A DNA stretch of 64,000 bases from Sciurus carolinensis (Eukaryota; Chordata; Mammalia; Rodentia; Sciuridae): NCBI RefSeq assembly GCF_902686445.1, contig NC_062226.1:10822001-10886000 (forward strand), given 5' to 3'. The translations under genes were made by a program, and so were the position numbers. Below, piece after piece: positions 22,161 through 33,910 of the stretch. Under the pieces are notes generated by a model. The model was not told where the DNA came from. It searched no databases and worked only from the letters and a program-made list of their open reading frames with translations. Each line of letters starts with the position of its first letter. The first letter of the stretch is position 1.

Positions 22161-22699
22161 ATGTTTCTTTTAAGCAGAGGAATCTCTTTATACGACTCCT
22201 TGGTTTGTTCTTTGGCTGAATCCCAACCCTATTAGGGCTCTTGATTTTGCAGCAGAAGCTGCACAATCCACCCCCAGATGGTCGAAGGCTCCTTTCCTCT
22301 AAGGAGCTGTTTATTTTTACCTCTTCTGTGTGATGTGGCAATGATAGAGTTAAATCTTCTTGTTCCTTAACTTCTGTTATCTTCAGGTCTCTCTGTCCTT
22401 TGCTTCTCTTAACCTGTTGTGGACAAAAGGACCATAGGTCATGCCTAAGTTTATGAAAAGATTGTTTTTAAGCAGCCTCAAGATGTTTTTTCTGTGAAAA
22501 GTATCCTTTCACTTTCATTTCCAAGTTTAAGGCTTAGGAACTGTTGGTATTGGGGCAAGAAAGAAAAGACAGCTCCAACAGTCTTTCCATTACATCTTGT
22601 GTCACTCACCCCATAAGTCCTTCCTGGAATCCTGGGTTTTGTACCGAGGCTCCAGGAATCCTGGAAACCCACCACATAAGGGAAGGGGACAGAGTAGGA

Positions 22700-22742
22700 A
22701 GAAGTGGGGGGGGGGGAGTAGGAGGAGTGAGGGGGGGAGACT
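22700..22742. repeat. G-rich low-complexity tract
   Basis: G11 and G7 runs are separated by AGTAGGAGGAGTGA. The spacing of G runs could in principle support a quadruplex on this strand. Confidence 0.85.
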
Positions 22743-22799
22743 GGTAAATTAAAAGTTGGAGAAAGATAGCTGGTGGGTAGCATAATGCTGGAGCATGTA

Positions 22800-24110
22800 C
22801 CTTTAAATTAATTTTCGTCTGTATTAATAAGAACCTACTACTTTTTGCTTAGAGAAAGCTCTGTTAGAAATGATGCAAGAAAAAAGAGGAATATGGAACC
22901 TAGGTGGGGATGAAATAAATTATGCATGTATGCATACTTTTTTTCTCCCCTTTCTTAAAACGGCAAGTGGGATGTCTGATGAACAGAGCATACTCTGCAA
23001 GCAGATTACCATGTTGGAATTACGGGGAGTCCTCTTGTTGCAAAAAGAATGCCTCTTGCATTGTTGGTGTAGCTCTGATTTCCCTTTTGAATTTAACTGA
23101 CCCTAGTTAGTGTAGTGGCAGATATTTGTAAAGAAGTGGCAGTTATGAGGCACCTTCTGAAATTTACTTTAGTGATCCACAAAGGGTGCTGGTCGAATCA
23201 AAGTTTTTAAAAGCGTACTGCTTTTCTTTGTTTTCCTATGCCCAGCCTAACTGACCTTGAGCACATGATGTGGATAAGATAGCCATAGTAATTTAGAAAG
23301 GAATATGCTCAGCCCCTGCCTCTTCTCTGTCTAATGAGTTCATGTAAAAAATATATCAAAAGAAATTCTCTTAGCAGAATCCTCACATTTCAAAGGGGAG
23401 TATATTTATTATAAGAACTGCTGATTCATTAGGAATGCTTCCTAATTCGAACGCAACAGCTGCTTCTGGTTAGAATAAACTCCAGCTCTTTTGTGCCCTG
23501 TTCCTCCAAGGGGATGTTAAGTTTTGCTTTAAGACTTTCCTCTTGCTTTAGCCTTTTCTCTCCCACTCTCATTTTTTCCTCAATTATGGTGCTTATCCTT
23601 CTCAGTATTCACGTGATTTGAACAACCTACCCACTCCCCACCTTTAAAAATGATTTTCCTTAAGATTACAAATGCTAGCAAAACTCTCCTGATAATGTGT
23701 TTTGTTTGCATTCACAGTGGCAGTGGAGTGTATTGTACAGCAGTTTAAAAAAAGTTGAGACACGTTAAAGTCATGAATTGTAAGTGTAATAATTTAAAGT
23801 ATAGGGAGCCTTTTAGAAACTGCCATTGTCCGTTAAATGAAACCACTGTATTAATGTATCATAGCATGCTGTTCTAATCACTTTTCTCCAAATACCAGCT
23901 TTTGAAAGAAACATGGCTGTATTTTTTTATACAAAATCTAAAATCGTGTAATTGAATGGCTTGGCAGAACAGGTAAATGAATGTAGCAACATGCATTCAA
24001 ATATGTCTCTTTGGTTTGTAATGAGCTGATTGAAGTTCACAGTTGTAAGACTTGCCATTTTATTTTCTGATTTTACATTCTGGACCCAGACAAAAGTGCC
24101 AGGTGTGGGT
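22800..24110. other. Repeat-poor block, candidate conserved non-coding region
   Basis: I recognise no SINE, MIR, L1, L2 or microsatellite in about 1.3 kb. That is unusual for this window. Homeodomain-like ATTA/TAAT motifs are frequent (for example TTAAATTAATTTTCG and TAATTGAATGG). DENND1A lies next to the developmental gene LHX2 in mammals, so an intronic enhancer is plausible. This is inference, because conservation could not be measured here. Confidence 0.3.
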
Positions 24111-24111
24111 T

Positions 24112-24133
24112 GCTTTTTTTTTTTTTTTTTTTT
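24112..24133. repeat. Poly-T tract
   Basis: An uninterrupted run of about 22 T is followed after 15 nt by A-rich sequence, which could form an imperfect hairpin. Confidence 0.9.
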
Positions 24134-24250
24134 GTATTAACAGAAAAAGGAAAAAGAAGAAAATTGTTAATAAAAAAAAAATCAGGTAACCTTTTCTGGG
24201 GATAGCTATCAGATTCAGTGTTCCAGTAGCCTTTATTCAACTGTTCTACA

Positions 24251-24300
24251 AAATAAAGGATCTTCTAATGTCCTTATATAAAATAAAGAATCTGCTAATG
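24251..24300. repeat. Short tandem duplication, period 30
   Basis: AAATAAAGGATCTTCTAATG (24251-24270) recurs as AAATAAAGAATCTGCTAATG (24281-24300) with a 10-nt spacer and two mismatches. Confidence 0.85.
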
Positions 24301-24394
24301 TGACCATTTCTGTTTAATTTTTAGATTTAGTCACAACCCCTGTTAGTACTGAAAGAAATTCTGCCACATTTGATGGGTTTGGAGGCCCTCCATG

Positions 24395-24590
24395 TGCATG
24401 TGCTCGCACTCATGCAAGAGATCATAGATGCCTGGCACACTTCTCTTGGCATTTAGCTCAGTAATTACATTTCTTGGTACCCCACTAGACAATGAGCACT
24501 TTAAAATTGGAAATTGTGTCTGATTCTCTTTTTAGCCCCAGGACCCAGCAAGGGAACTTATCATCAACAAATGTTTGAGGACCAAGTGAG
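24395..24590 (+). repeat. L2 3' end
   Basis: CCCCACTAGACAATGAGCAC, AATTGTGTCTGATTCTC and ATCAACAAATGTTTGAGGAC follow the terminal L2 order. Confidence 0.6.
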
Positions 24591-25419
24591 CCACAGAATA
24601 CTAAGCCAAATGGGAGTCAGAGCAGTTATCAGAATGTACAGAAGACTGAAAATCATCAACTTTGTAGCTAAATACACATTTCAAATCCTGTTTGGTAACA
24701 GACTATGGAAATTCCCTCTGGAATACAGATGAAATTTAAGTGTTTCAGGACAGTTAGATACTAAATTCAGACAAAAGAAATCATATTCTTTTGTACTGTA
24801 CTTGGTAGTAGATAGAGCAAAAAAAGGAAGGAGAGAGTAATGTTGGAGGATGTCATTCACTGGAGATGGACATAACTACTTGCAGATGTGTTGGGATGTC
24901 TTTTTGGCTCTGTGGATATGTGGCTCTAAGGTATGTCTCTTATTTCCTCTGGGCTCTCATTTCTTCTACCAAACAAGAGAACTGAACAGTTTGGAGCAAC
25001 TGGCTGCTCTTATACTACCTTTTTCTTGCTTGATTCAACCAAGCGGCAAAGAACTTGCTTGGGTCATGACTTTTTTAGTCAAGGAGCCAACCTTCACACT
25101 GTCTGTAGTATTATGGTCAGGCCTTAGGGGTAGGCATGATTTCTTAGGCAAGAGAAAGCATGATATGATATGAAGGTTCTTAATTCCAGTGCAGACAGAC
25201 TTGGTTTATTCCATTCATAAATAGTTTGTCAGTGTTATATGGCTAATGATCTGTGTGAATTGTATGTTGTTTTAATGTATTAAGTAGACTAAAGGTGTTC
25301 CTATAAAGTCCCCTCACTTGGGGAGAATGACAACCAGCACCATGGAGTTGTGATACATGGCAGTGCTCATGGGGCTGTGTTATTTTAAACTTGTCCCTCT
25401 TTTGTCTACAGTATGTAAA

Positions 25420-25960
25420 ATAACTAAAATATACACTGTGGCCTGAAAGATCATTAGAAGCCAGACTTAGAAGGCTATATACTATATTCCATTTCTCTGA
25501 CATTATGAAAAAAGGAAAAATTATAGGGGGTGCCAAGGGCTGAGATTGGGGTAAGGGTTGACTTCAAAGAGGGTACACGAGCAAGCTGGGTGGTGTGTCA
25601 CAGAGGTGCTCTGTACCTTGGTGGTCTATGCCTGTAACCTAAGTGGATGCCTTTGTCAGAAGAGTATATTTTACTTCATGTTAAATAGAATTGAATTTTT
25701 AAAAGGTAGAGGTGTGGTGGGAAGATCAGGTGGAGAACATATGATCTCAGTATAGAGTGGTGACAGCTAGTGTACATTCGTAGACTCTTGTGGGTGGGGC
25801 ATAAGAGAACATTCTGGAGTCCTAGAAATGAATGTATTGATTTGGGGTGGTAGTTACATAGTTGTATGCCACTATCAAAGCTCATTTAAAAGTATACACA
25901 GAATGGGTACATTATATTGTTTGTAAACTATAATTCAAAGGTGATTTTTGAAAAAGAAAA
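25420..25960 (+). repeat. L1ME-like 3' UTR
   Basis: TGCCAAGGGCTGAGATTGGG, GAACATTCTGGAGTCCTAGA and GCTCATTTAAAAGTATACAC, ending in AACTATAATTCAAAG, match the order of ancient L1 3' ends. Confidence 0.6.
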
Positions 25961-25964
25961 AGAA

Positions 25965-26100
25965 TCGTGAGCTTTGGAACCTGAGACCTCACTTCAAATC
26001 CTGGCCATCCCATCAATAGCATGGTGATCTTGAGCAGGTCACTTCTGCCTTGGAGCTTCTGTATCATCTGCATGTTGCAGCTGAGAGGAGGCAAGGCATA
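25965..26100 (+). repeat. MIR fragment
   Basis: GAGCTTTGGAACCTGAGACC, CACTTCAAATCCTGGCCATC and GATCTTGAGCAGGTCACTTC are present. Confidence 0.65.
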
Positions 26101-26734
26101 GAGACAGTGCCCAATGGTCGTTTTCATCCCATCCCATGAACGGCTCTGAGCACAGAACTGGTCTTTCAATTAACTGATGCTGTTCTATTTTAGAGCCATA
26201 AAAGTTAAGTTCAAGCATTTGTGAAAGGTAAATATGCTAACATCCATATGTTTGTTTAATGATAACTCTCAGAGTCTTATTATCATTGCTGTATTTTATA
26301 TCACTATAGCATTCTAAATCCTCTGGAGTAAGTCTTTTCTAATTAGTTAGCCAAGAACAATATATGATGTTTTTTCAGTCAGGAAAGCACAAGGAAGTAT
26401 TTGTAGTCATTGAAAAGTCATTCATTAAGGAATGATTGAAAGAATACTAGTGACACATTTATGATGTTCACTTTTTTTCCTTTGCTTTCATTCTTCCTTT
26501 GGAATAAAATCTTTATGTTAAAATCTTTATTTTGTGTTAAGTGAATAAATATTAATTTAGAAAATCCCTGTTGGTTCATCCCACTGTTCCTGAGACTGAG
26601 GCTATCTTAATCATCAAGGATATCCATATGTGTGTGGCACTCAGCATTTTAAAGGCATTTAAAATAATCCAAAATATGGCTAGGAACCATTCGCTCTCCT
26701 GAGAGAGCAAGTAGACCTCTCCTACATAACAATT

Positions 26735-26945
26735 ATAGCAGAAGCTACTTATTTTTGAATGCCTGGTATGTTCTGTGAACTGTGATAGGCGCTTTGTAGT
26801 ATTTTGCTTAATTTGTTCCTTACCACCACCTTGTTAGGTAAACAGGAAATATTGCCCTTTTGCAGAGGATAGCAGCCTGGGAGAGATGAGGTGACAGCTC
26901 AGGGGGAGCCTGCTAGTATATGGAAGAATCGCACCTGTTCTGGGC
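26735..26945 (+). repeat. MIR, nearly complete
   Basis: It runs from AGCAGAAGCTACTTATTTTT through CACCACCTTGTTAGGTAAAC and CCTTTTGCAGAGGATAGC to GTGACAGCTCAGGGGGAGCC. Confidence 0.7.
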
Positions 26946-27098
26946 GTCTGAGTCCGCCCCACCCCCCACACCCCCACCTTTCTGTATCAGATACCGGCTG
27001 CTGCTTCTGAGGGAAGCAGGCAACCTTCTGCTTGATAGGAGCTCATTTTTTAGGTCTCTTCTCCTAGAGCCAGTTCCTTTTAAAAACTGCATTCAGTA

Positions 27099-27277
27099 GC
27101 CAGACACAGTGTTGCATGCCTGTAATCCTAGTGACTAGGGAGGCTAAGGAAGGAAGATCACAAGTTTGAGGCCAGGCTGGGCAACTTGGTGAGACTATCT
27201 CAAAGTAAATAAGGGCAGAGGAGGTAGCTCAGTGATAAAGTGTTCCTAGGTTCAATTCTCTGTCCTGGGGAAAAATT
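27099..27277 (+). repeat. B1-ID SINE
   Basis: The B1 part (GTTGCATGCCTGTAATCCTA, GAGGCCAGGCTGGGCAACTT) joins an ID part (AGGAGGTAGCTCAGTGATAA, TAGGTTCAATTCTCTG). Confidence 0.9.
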
Positions 27278-28054
27278 GCATAGTAGGCTAAAGAGGCTTT
27301 ACAGAAGTCCTCACTTTTAGAATCTCCTCCTTCCTTGAGGACTTTTCATCAGCAATGTTGATCTTAAAGCCATGTGCTTATCTGTTTCCACTTCTCCCTT
27401 TGGTTCATCTTCATATGAACTGTTACTTAAGCACTATGTTGCTTATGTGATCTTTTAAAAAGACAAAACTGATCAGATTCTCTCCTCTGCTTTCAGGAAA
27501 AGAGCTAACCTCTCTAGTTGAGCACAGAAAGTTCCTCACAAGCCAGGCTCTTTGGACTTCTCTAAGTCTTACACTGCTGAGGCTCCTCCCTCCCTCCCTA
27601 TCATCTTCCAAAAACATCACACAAAGAAAAATCCTGCCCCACTCTTACTCTGGGATGGAGGACCCCAAGCTATTTGTAGTTATAGCTGTGTCTGTCATGT
27701 TTTGTTGCCTCCAGATGAAAGTCCTTTCTCATTCATTTGGTTTCTCTTCCTCATGTAGGTGGTACCCAAGTCTAGTCATGATGTCCTTCCTCAGTGCCCC
27801 CATAGCGCCTGGTGTCAGCTGGGTCACAGCATCATCACCTTGTATTACCATTAACCGTTTCCTCATCTCTCTCAAGAGACTTTGAGTTCCTGGAGGTTAG
27901 ATAGCTATGTGTTCTGTTCATTATTGACCCCAGCTGTCTGTCTAGCACTGGGCTGACATCTACCGATGCTTACTAGAACCTTCTGTGAATGCTCTAATCT
28001 TACAGATTTGGCCTCAATCTAATGAGGAAAAATAGATTTTGACTCCCTTTTCTT

Positions 28055-28110
28055 TCCTTTCACGAGCATAGTGATCTTGGATAAGTGAGTGTCTCTCCCT
28101 CTCTGAGGCC
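28055..28110 (+). repeat. MIR core remnant
   Basis: AGTGATCTTGGATAAGTGAG and CTCTCCCTCTCTGAGGCC match only the conserved core. Confidence 0.45.
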
Positions 28111-28263
28111 CACCAGAGTTTGTTAAAGCTGACTACTCCTGTTTTAAGAAAAGGCTACCAAAAACCTTAGCTAATATCACTCCTCCCTTGTAACTGAGAT
28201 AGGGATGTGCTCTGTGCAGAGGAAGAGCAGGAGACTCTGGTGCTCGTAATTAAAGAGCGCAAA

Positions 28264-28365
28264 CTAGGCTGTGGGTAGAGCTCTGTGCAGAGCACTTGCC
28301 TGGCATGTGCAAGGCCCTGGGTTTCATCCCGAATGCTGGAGCGGGGAAAAAAAAAAAAAAAAAAA
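28264..28365 (+). repeat. ID-type SINE with A19 tail
   Basis: GGCTGTGGGTAGAGCTCTGT, GCACTTGCCTGGCATGTGCA and GGGTTTCATCCCGAATGC lead into a pure A tract (28347-28365). Confidence 0.9.
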
Positions 28366-28607
28366 GATTACAAATTGCTATTTTCATCCAGAGAGCCCAC
28401 TTAAGGGGTGGGACATCACACCTAAGACACTTTAAAATTAAGGAAGTAGGCTTTCTACTCTGTTCTCCCTGTCATCCTTTAGCAGAACCCTTTGGGATTT
28501 GGGAAGCAGGAATCTGATATGACTGTTTATTTCTTTAAAAGTGTGTGGCGGGTGTGGGGTGGGTATCAATGTCGTAGTTAATAAAACAGTAATATTATTC
28601 ACTTAAC

Positions 28608-28679
28608 GGTGCTGGGAATGGAACCCAGGACCTTGTGCATGCTAAGCACATGCTTTATCACTGAGCTACACCCCTAGAC
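28608..28679 (-). repeat. ID-type SINE
   Basis: GTGCTGGGAATGGAACCCAG and CTTTATCACTGAGCTACACC are the antisense of the tRNA-like body. No long tail is retained. Confidence 0.85.
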
Positions 28680-28984
28680 AAAAAGTAATGCGTATTATTG
28701 TAACACATTTGGTGAATATTAAAATGAAAAAAAAATACTTATATATTACAGTCTGATTTTATATCAATATAAATGTTTTTTTTGTGTGTGTGTGAAGCAT
28801 CTTTCTAGCTGTAGTCTGACTTTAATGAATATATATACCATGTCATCATTTTGATAGTTCATAATTTATTTAAATCATTTTGTTATTATAAAATTTAGAT
28901 TGCATTCAATTATTGGAATTATGAGTAACATAGAGTACCTAAGGGACAACTTTTCCCCTACATTTCAAGGTGCTGCATGCTTAA

Positions 28985-29330
28985 TGCACAAGCCAGATAA
29001 GATATAAAGGTAAAAGAAAACAAAGATTACCTATAATCTCATAATCTAGAAATAACCATTCTTGATGTTTTATCTTTTCTTCTAGTCCTCTATGAGTGTG
29101 TATGGTTGCATATGATACACAATGGTTGCACTCTGCTTTTTTCATTCTCTGTTATTTTATGGCTATTATCCCATATGTTGAAAAATATACCAACATCATT
29201 TTCTGTTGCTTGGATTTAATATAGTTTATTTAACCCTTATCTTAGCACATGTTTAGGGTATATATATTTTGTGTTTTACTATCATAAATAATAAGGAATT
29301 ACTGTTTATAATACATTACCAAAAAACTGT
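28985..29330. repeat. Old L1-like 3' UTR sequence
   Basis: GATTACCTATAATCTCATAA, AACCATTCTTGATGTTTTAT and TCATAAATAATAAGGAATTA resemble phrases of a common ancient L1 3' end. Confidence 0.4.
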
Positions 29331-29989
29331 CACAAGATTTAATGCAGGTAAAAATTAAGTAAAATGCATAAATTTTCTGACCTTCATTTGAATTTTCTTC
29401 TGTTAGTAATTACTCATTAAAAGGCAACTTTTCTGTTCTCTTCCATATTATGAGTTTAAGAATTTAGAGAAACTGATTTCTACTAAAAGGTTTGCTGATT
29501 GAGCATTCTTTTTTCTAAAGTTTAGTTTTTAATGTTTCTTTTAAAAATTTATTAATATAGTCATATTTTAGTACAATGCCTGTTTTAGGCTTTTCTAACA
29601 ATATAGACTGCTTCTACAGGTTTGTAATGAAGCAATAAGTTGTAAGCACAAAGATTATTTGAAAAAATCAATAATGGCAGAGAGATAGATCTATATCATG
29701 GTCATGAGAAGATGACTAATGACCTTTCCTGTTCCAAATTTGATCACATGTTGAATTACCAGTTCCTCAGATTACTCAGGTTGGGTTCTTCTGTTCTGAT
29801 GAAGGATGCAGTTGAGGAAACTGATTTACTCCACAACTGTTACCTGGCTATTGGGTATAGGGAGTATGCACCTGACCTCCCTTCAGGGCAATATGTCAGT
29901 CCATTTCACATTTTCCAAGTTTTGCTCTTGGTGCCTCTATTGGGTCACTCCTAATGGCATCATGATTCACATACAAATCTAAACAAGGG

Positions 29990-30075
29990 AACTGTTTTAC
30001 GGGTTATTCGACTCTCTACCCCTAGTGCCTGGTTTTAGGCCAGATGAACCAATGAGTGAATGAATGAATACTGTT
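29990..30075 (+). repeat. L2 3' terminus
   Basis: ACCCCTAGTGCCTGGTTTTA and the terminal (TGAA)n near 30055-30067 are typical of L2 ends. Confidence 0.5.
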
Positions 30076-30189
30076 AAACAAATGAGCTTAATGACTGTTT
30101 CATTTTTACAGTTTGAAAATACCTGGTCAAATGGATAATGTTTGTGCTGTCCAGTGTTTACTTTACTGATGCTGTTTTCTGAGAGAAGT

Positions 30190-30390
30190 ACTTGGTGGTA
30201 TAGTATAAATCCTGATTCCATCTTGATCTGTTTTGTGGCTGTGTGACCTGAGCAAATTACTTATCCTATGTTCCTTTCTTCATTTGTTATCTGGGGATAT
30301 AATGACACCTACTTAGACTTACCATGAAAAGTCAATAAGCAAATGCATGTAAAGCTCTTAGCATGTGATAATTCGTAAATAAGTAGTAGT
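30190..30390 (+). repeat. MIR
   Basis: TGTGTGACCTGAGCAAATTA, TCTTCATTTGTTATCTGG and GTAAAGCTCTTAGCATGTG appear in MIR order. Confidence 0.7.
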
Positions 30391-32084
30391 GACTACTTCT
30401 AATTTTTTAAAAATCTGTTTGGAATAGATAAAAAGCAGCACAGTAATACAGGTGCCTGGAACTAGGTGGATCTTGTGGTTGTAGTTAGATCATACCCTCT
30501 CTAGTAGGGTTGCTGTGCTTCCGTGTGATCAATTTTGTTTCCCTTATCCTGGCCCAGGGCTGCTACAAAATTAGATAGTAGTAGAGGTTTTCTTCCAAGT
30601 AGGACAATCTGGTAGGTGAGACAGATTCCTGTGGTCTAGTGAAGCAGGAGGAGGGCTGGTTGGCTTGCACAAATTCCTGCTATACCTTTTCTCAAACCCC
30701 TCAGTTTCATTTCCAAAAATATTTTGGAAAAAAAATCTTTTGGTGAGAGAGTGGCTCCATCACTGACGGTAACTTGAGAGCAGACCAGTTTCCTGTCTGC
30801 CTCTGTTGCCAACTCTCTAGTCCTAAGATTTAGCCTTGTACCCGAAGGCGGCTTTGAACATCAGCTGTCTGGAACAATCTCTAGCCTTATCACTTATTTT
30901 AATGTTCCTTGCACAGGGTCATTCTTGGATGTGGTGCTCTGGGCAATCTCACCCCAGAGTGCTTCCCTTCCTTTATTTAACCTCTGACCTGCGAAAACAA
31001 GAGTTAATCAAGAGTTCTAAGGTAGCTAAGAGGAAGGGGAAGTGTTTGGTTACAAATTAAATATGAACAAGTCATAAGTCATAAATCCCCAGTAGTGCTA
31101 CCAGTTGTGAGTCTCAGGTTGCATATGGTACAGAGTGTTCAAGTTATAAATCCAAGTTCAGAGCTGTCTGATTGTTTGAGGCTAGGTGCTAGGTTTTTTT
31201 TTTGGTTTTTTTTTTTTTTTTTTTTTTTTTTGCCTCAAACTCTTTTCCTTCTAAAACATTACTTTTATTGTACCAGCTACATTTGTACGCTACTTTGTCT
31301 CTGTGTGCCTCTCTCCTTCTTCCTTTCTTTACCTGCTTCCCTACTTGTGTTGATTGGTGTGCTGTTCTGTGAATTGAGACAGAACTGCTTTCCCGAAAGA
31401 AGTTAAGCATATGGAAAAAGTTGCCAAGGAAAGGCATTGAAGCATAGAGCGTAAATGGGTTTAAGAGACAGCCAGACATTTTTATAGAGAGATTTGTGAT
31501 TGAATGATATAACATTCAAGCAGAGATCTAGGGTGGAAATGAACTTAAATGAGTACTATTCCTGGTAATCTGATGCCCTGTCTAATCTAGCATTTCCTTA
31601 ATCGTCACCATAAGCATGCATTTAAAGCTTTAGACTTTAAATTAAAAAGGACAACACAGTCTGCTTAAGGATCTATGTCACATGCTATGGTTTTTCTAGG
31701 TAGGTTCTTTAAAGCATTGAAGGTAGTTAGAGGCATTGGGTTTTGACACAAACATTGGAAACTTAAAGTACTCTTTTGCCCTGTTTGATTAAAATATTTT
31801 AAACTGAGCTATCTCTATTTGTGTTTCTGAATGTAATGTATACATTAATTTGTAAAGTGGTAAAGAGCAGATACTTGACTAGTGTCTCTGGACCTGGCAA
31901 AGTGAAAAAACACACTGGATTTTTGGGAGTCAGCCAAGGTTAGAATGCCCAGAACATTTCAGCTGAGGGACTTCTGGAGACACACTTTCATTTTATCAGG
32001 GCACTAAAATGAGAATATTTTATATCCTGATCTCAGGATTGATTGTTATGCTTGATCATATTGCACAATAGTGAGTTGTGTAGA
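30391..32084. other. Intron, mostly unrecognised
   Basis: Nothing is named here except a T-rich tract at 31193-31230, possibly an eroded SINE or L1 tail. The open frames at 30836-31060 and 31095-31406 have no recognisable domains. The latter crosses the poly-T run. Confidence 0.5.
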
Positions 32085-32280
32085 GTGAGTAGGACTTAGA
32101 AATCATACTAGACTACTTTTATGTTTGATCTGTGCTTTTGGATGCCATGTCATCTTGGGAGATTCATTTTACTTCTCTGCGACTCAGATTTCTCATCTGC
32201 AAAATGGGACAAATATTTTTCATCTCTAAACAGTTGTTATGAAGTATAATATTTCAAAACACCTAACACTTGATCATGTT
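32085..32280 (+). repeat. MIR
   Basis: CATCTTGGGAGATTCATTTT, ACTTCTCTGCGACTCAGATT and CTCATCTGCAAAATGGGAC mark the core and second half. Confidence 0.75.
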
Positions 32281-32349
32281 TCCTCCCCTTCCCATTAACT
32301 TTCATTTCCTATCTCTAAAATGAGAATAATATCAAATGGCATTTAAAAA

Positions 32350-32481
32350 ATATATATATAATTTTTTAGTTTTGAGTGGACACAATACCTTTATTTTATT
32401 TTTATGTGGTGCTGAGGATCAAACCCAGGGCCTCACACATGCTAAGTGACCACTCTACCACTGAGCCACAACCCCAACCCT
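32350..32481 (-). repeat. ID-type SINE with the long sciurid 3' tail
   Basis: In antisense it reads GGACACAATACCTTTATTTT, then GTGCTGAGGATCAAACCC and CTCTACCACTGAGCCACAAC. The AAAGGTATTGTGTCC tail is shared with the SINE at 52112-52240. Confidence 0.9.
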
Positions 32482-32542
32482 CAAATGGTGTTTTGTTGAG
32501 ATTATTAATCTCATTGTTTACTATTAAAAATAGAATAGAACT

Positions 32543-32642
32543 TTTTTTTTTTTTTTTTTTTTTTAACAGTGCTGGGGATTGAACCCAGGGTCTTGTGCTT
32601 GTGAAACAAGCACTCTACCAAGTGAGCTATATCCCCAGCCCC
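32543..32642 (-). repeat. ID-type SINE with poly-T tail
   Basis: GTGCTGGGGATTGAACCCAG and AGTGAGCTATATCCCCAGCC follow a T tract. Possible flanks are TAGAATAGAACTT and TAGACAGAACTT. Confidence 0.92.
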
Positions 32643-33504
32643 TAGACAGAACTTCTATGGAGTCATTTCTTGCCTTTGCAATGTTTTTGTTTTAATAGAA
32701 AAGACAGTGTCTCTCTTAGGCTTTGAAAGCTTCAGTAAAGTGGGCCTTGGTTAGAACCTCGATAACCTATTACATTCTATTATGGTAATAATTTCAACCA
32801 TAAAATCAGATGATCTGAATGGGGAAAAGCTTGGAGGTGTGTGGGTATAGGACTAGGCAGCCTTATAAGTTCTCTTAGGAAAATGATGAAAGGCCTCTGT
32901 ACTCACCCTCTTTGGACTCCATGGAAAATACCAAGAATTACACTGAGTTGTCAGTGCAGGTGCCATTACTCCAAAGATCTCATGTTACCAACACTTCACT
33001 GGTGATAACAGAAAAGTGCCTCTGTGCTTTCCTCTGAGCAATCTCCTTCAATCACAGTAATACTGTCACCAATGACAAATACACTCTCTAAAAGCAACAA
33101 TTATTGAATACCCATCAAGAGAGAAAAGAGCCTTGTTTCCAAAATCAAATCCAAGTATGTGTTTGGATAGATTTATATAAGCACAGATATTTATATGGGA
33201 AACTTCTTTTTTTTATAATGCAAATTAATATTTCTACTCATTCTGTACATATGATACATTTTCTTGTTATAGATGTAATATGTATCACAATGAGATGTTA
33301 ATTATGGCATAAACTGAAGCGTCTTAAACTTAACTAGATATTACAATACATTTACAATTGGAGATTAACAGCTATGAACCAAGTGCAATGCTCAGATTGG
33401 GCAGGACTGGCTTTGATGCCCCATAGGGAGTTGTATTTTTCTCTTATAAGATTCCTTTGACTTTTGATCTCATTAGCAATAAGAGTAGAGCATTATCAAG
33501 CCAA
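32643..33504. other. Intron, no recognised repeat
   Basis: Nothing supportable was seen. The open frame at 33104-33301 is isolated and AT-rich. Confidence 0.5.
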
Positions 33505-33680
33505 AACAACTTCAGTGCTCTTCTAGGCACAGTGGTGGGTGGGTTTACATGTTTTATCCTCAAAATAGCGTGTTGGAAGTAGATATTTTATCCCCATTTT
33601 GCAGATGGAGAAAGAATTGTGGAAGGCCAGAACTCATACCTGACAGCTGATACTGAAACCCAAATGGGTCTCCTGGCTTT
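33505..33680 (+). repeat. MIR
   Basis: GTGCTCTTCTAGGCACAGTG, TTTTATCCCCATTTTGCAGA and GGAGAAAGAATTGTGGAAGG are present. Confidence 0.65.
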
Positions 33681-33799
33681 GCATTTGATGCAAAATTGAT
33701 TAGTGAGGTATTACGTACTCTAGAAAGACTTTCTGGGAAACCTCTCTGTTCCCTGTGTGACTATCAGCACTGACCTAGTGCTACTACTGTTCTCTGCCA

Positions 33800-33910
33800 T
33801 CCTGTCTGCTTTCCCTTCACACTTGGAGCTCCTCAAATCCTGAGACACTCATGTGCCTAGCAGAGTGCCAGGCACACACTGGGAGGGTCTTCATAAAATG
33901 TGAGATGTTG
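33800..33910 (+). repeat. L2 or MIR3-like 3' end
   Basis: AGTGCCAGGCACACACTGGG preceded by GAGACACTCATGTGCCTAGC fits the terminal L2 phrase. Confidence 0.5.
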
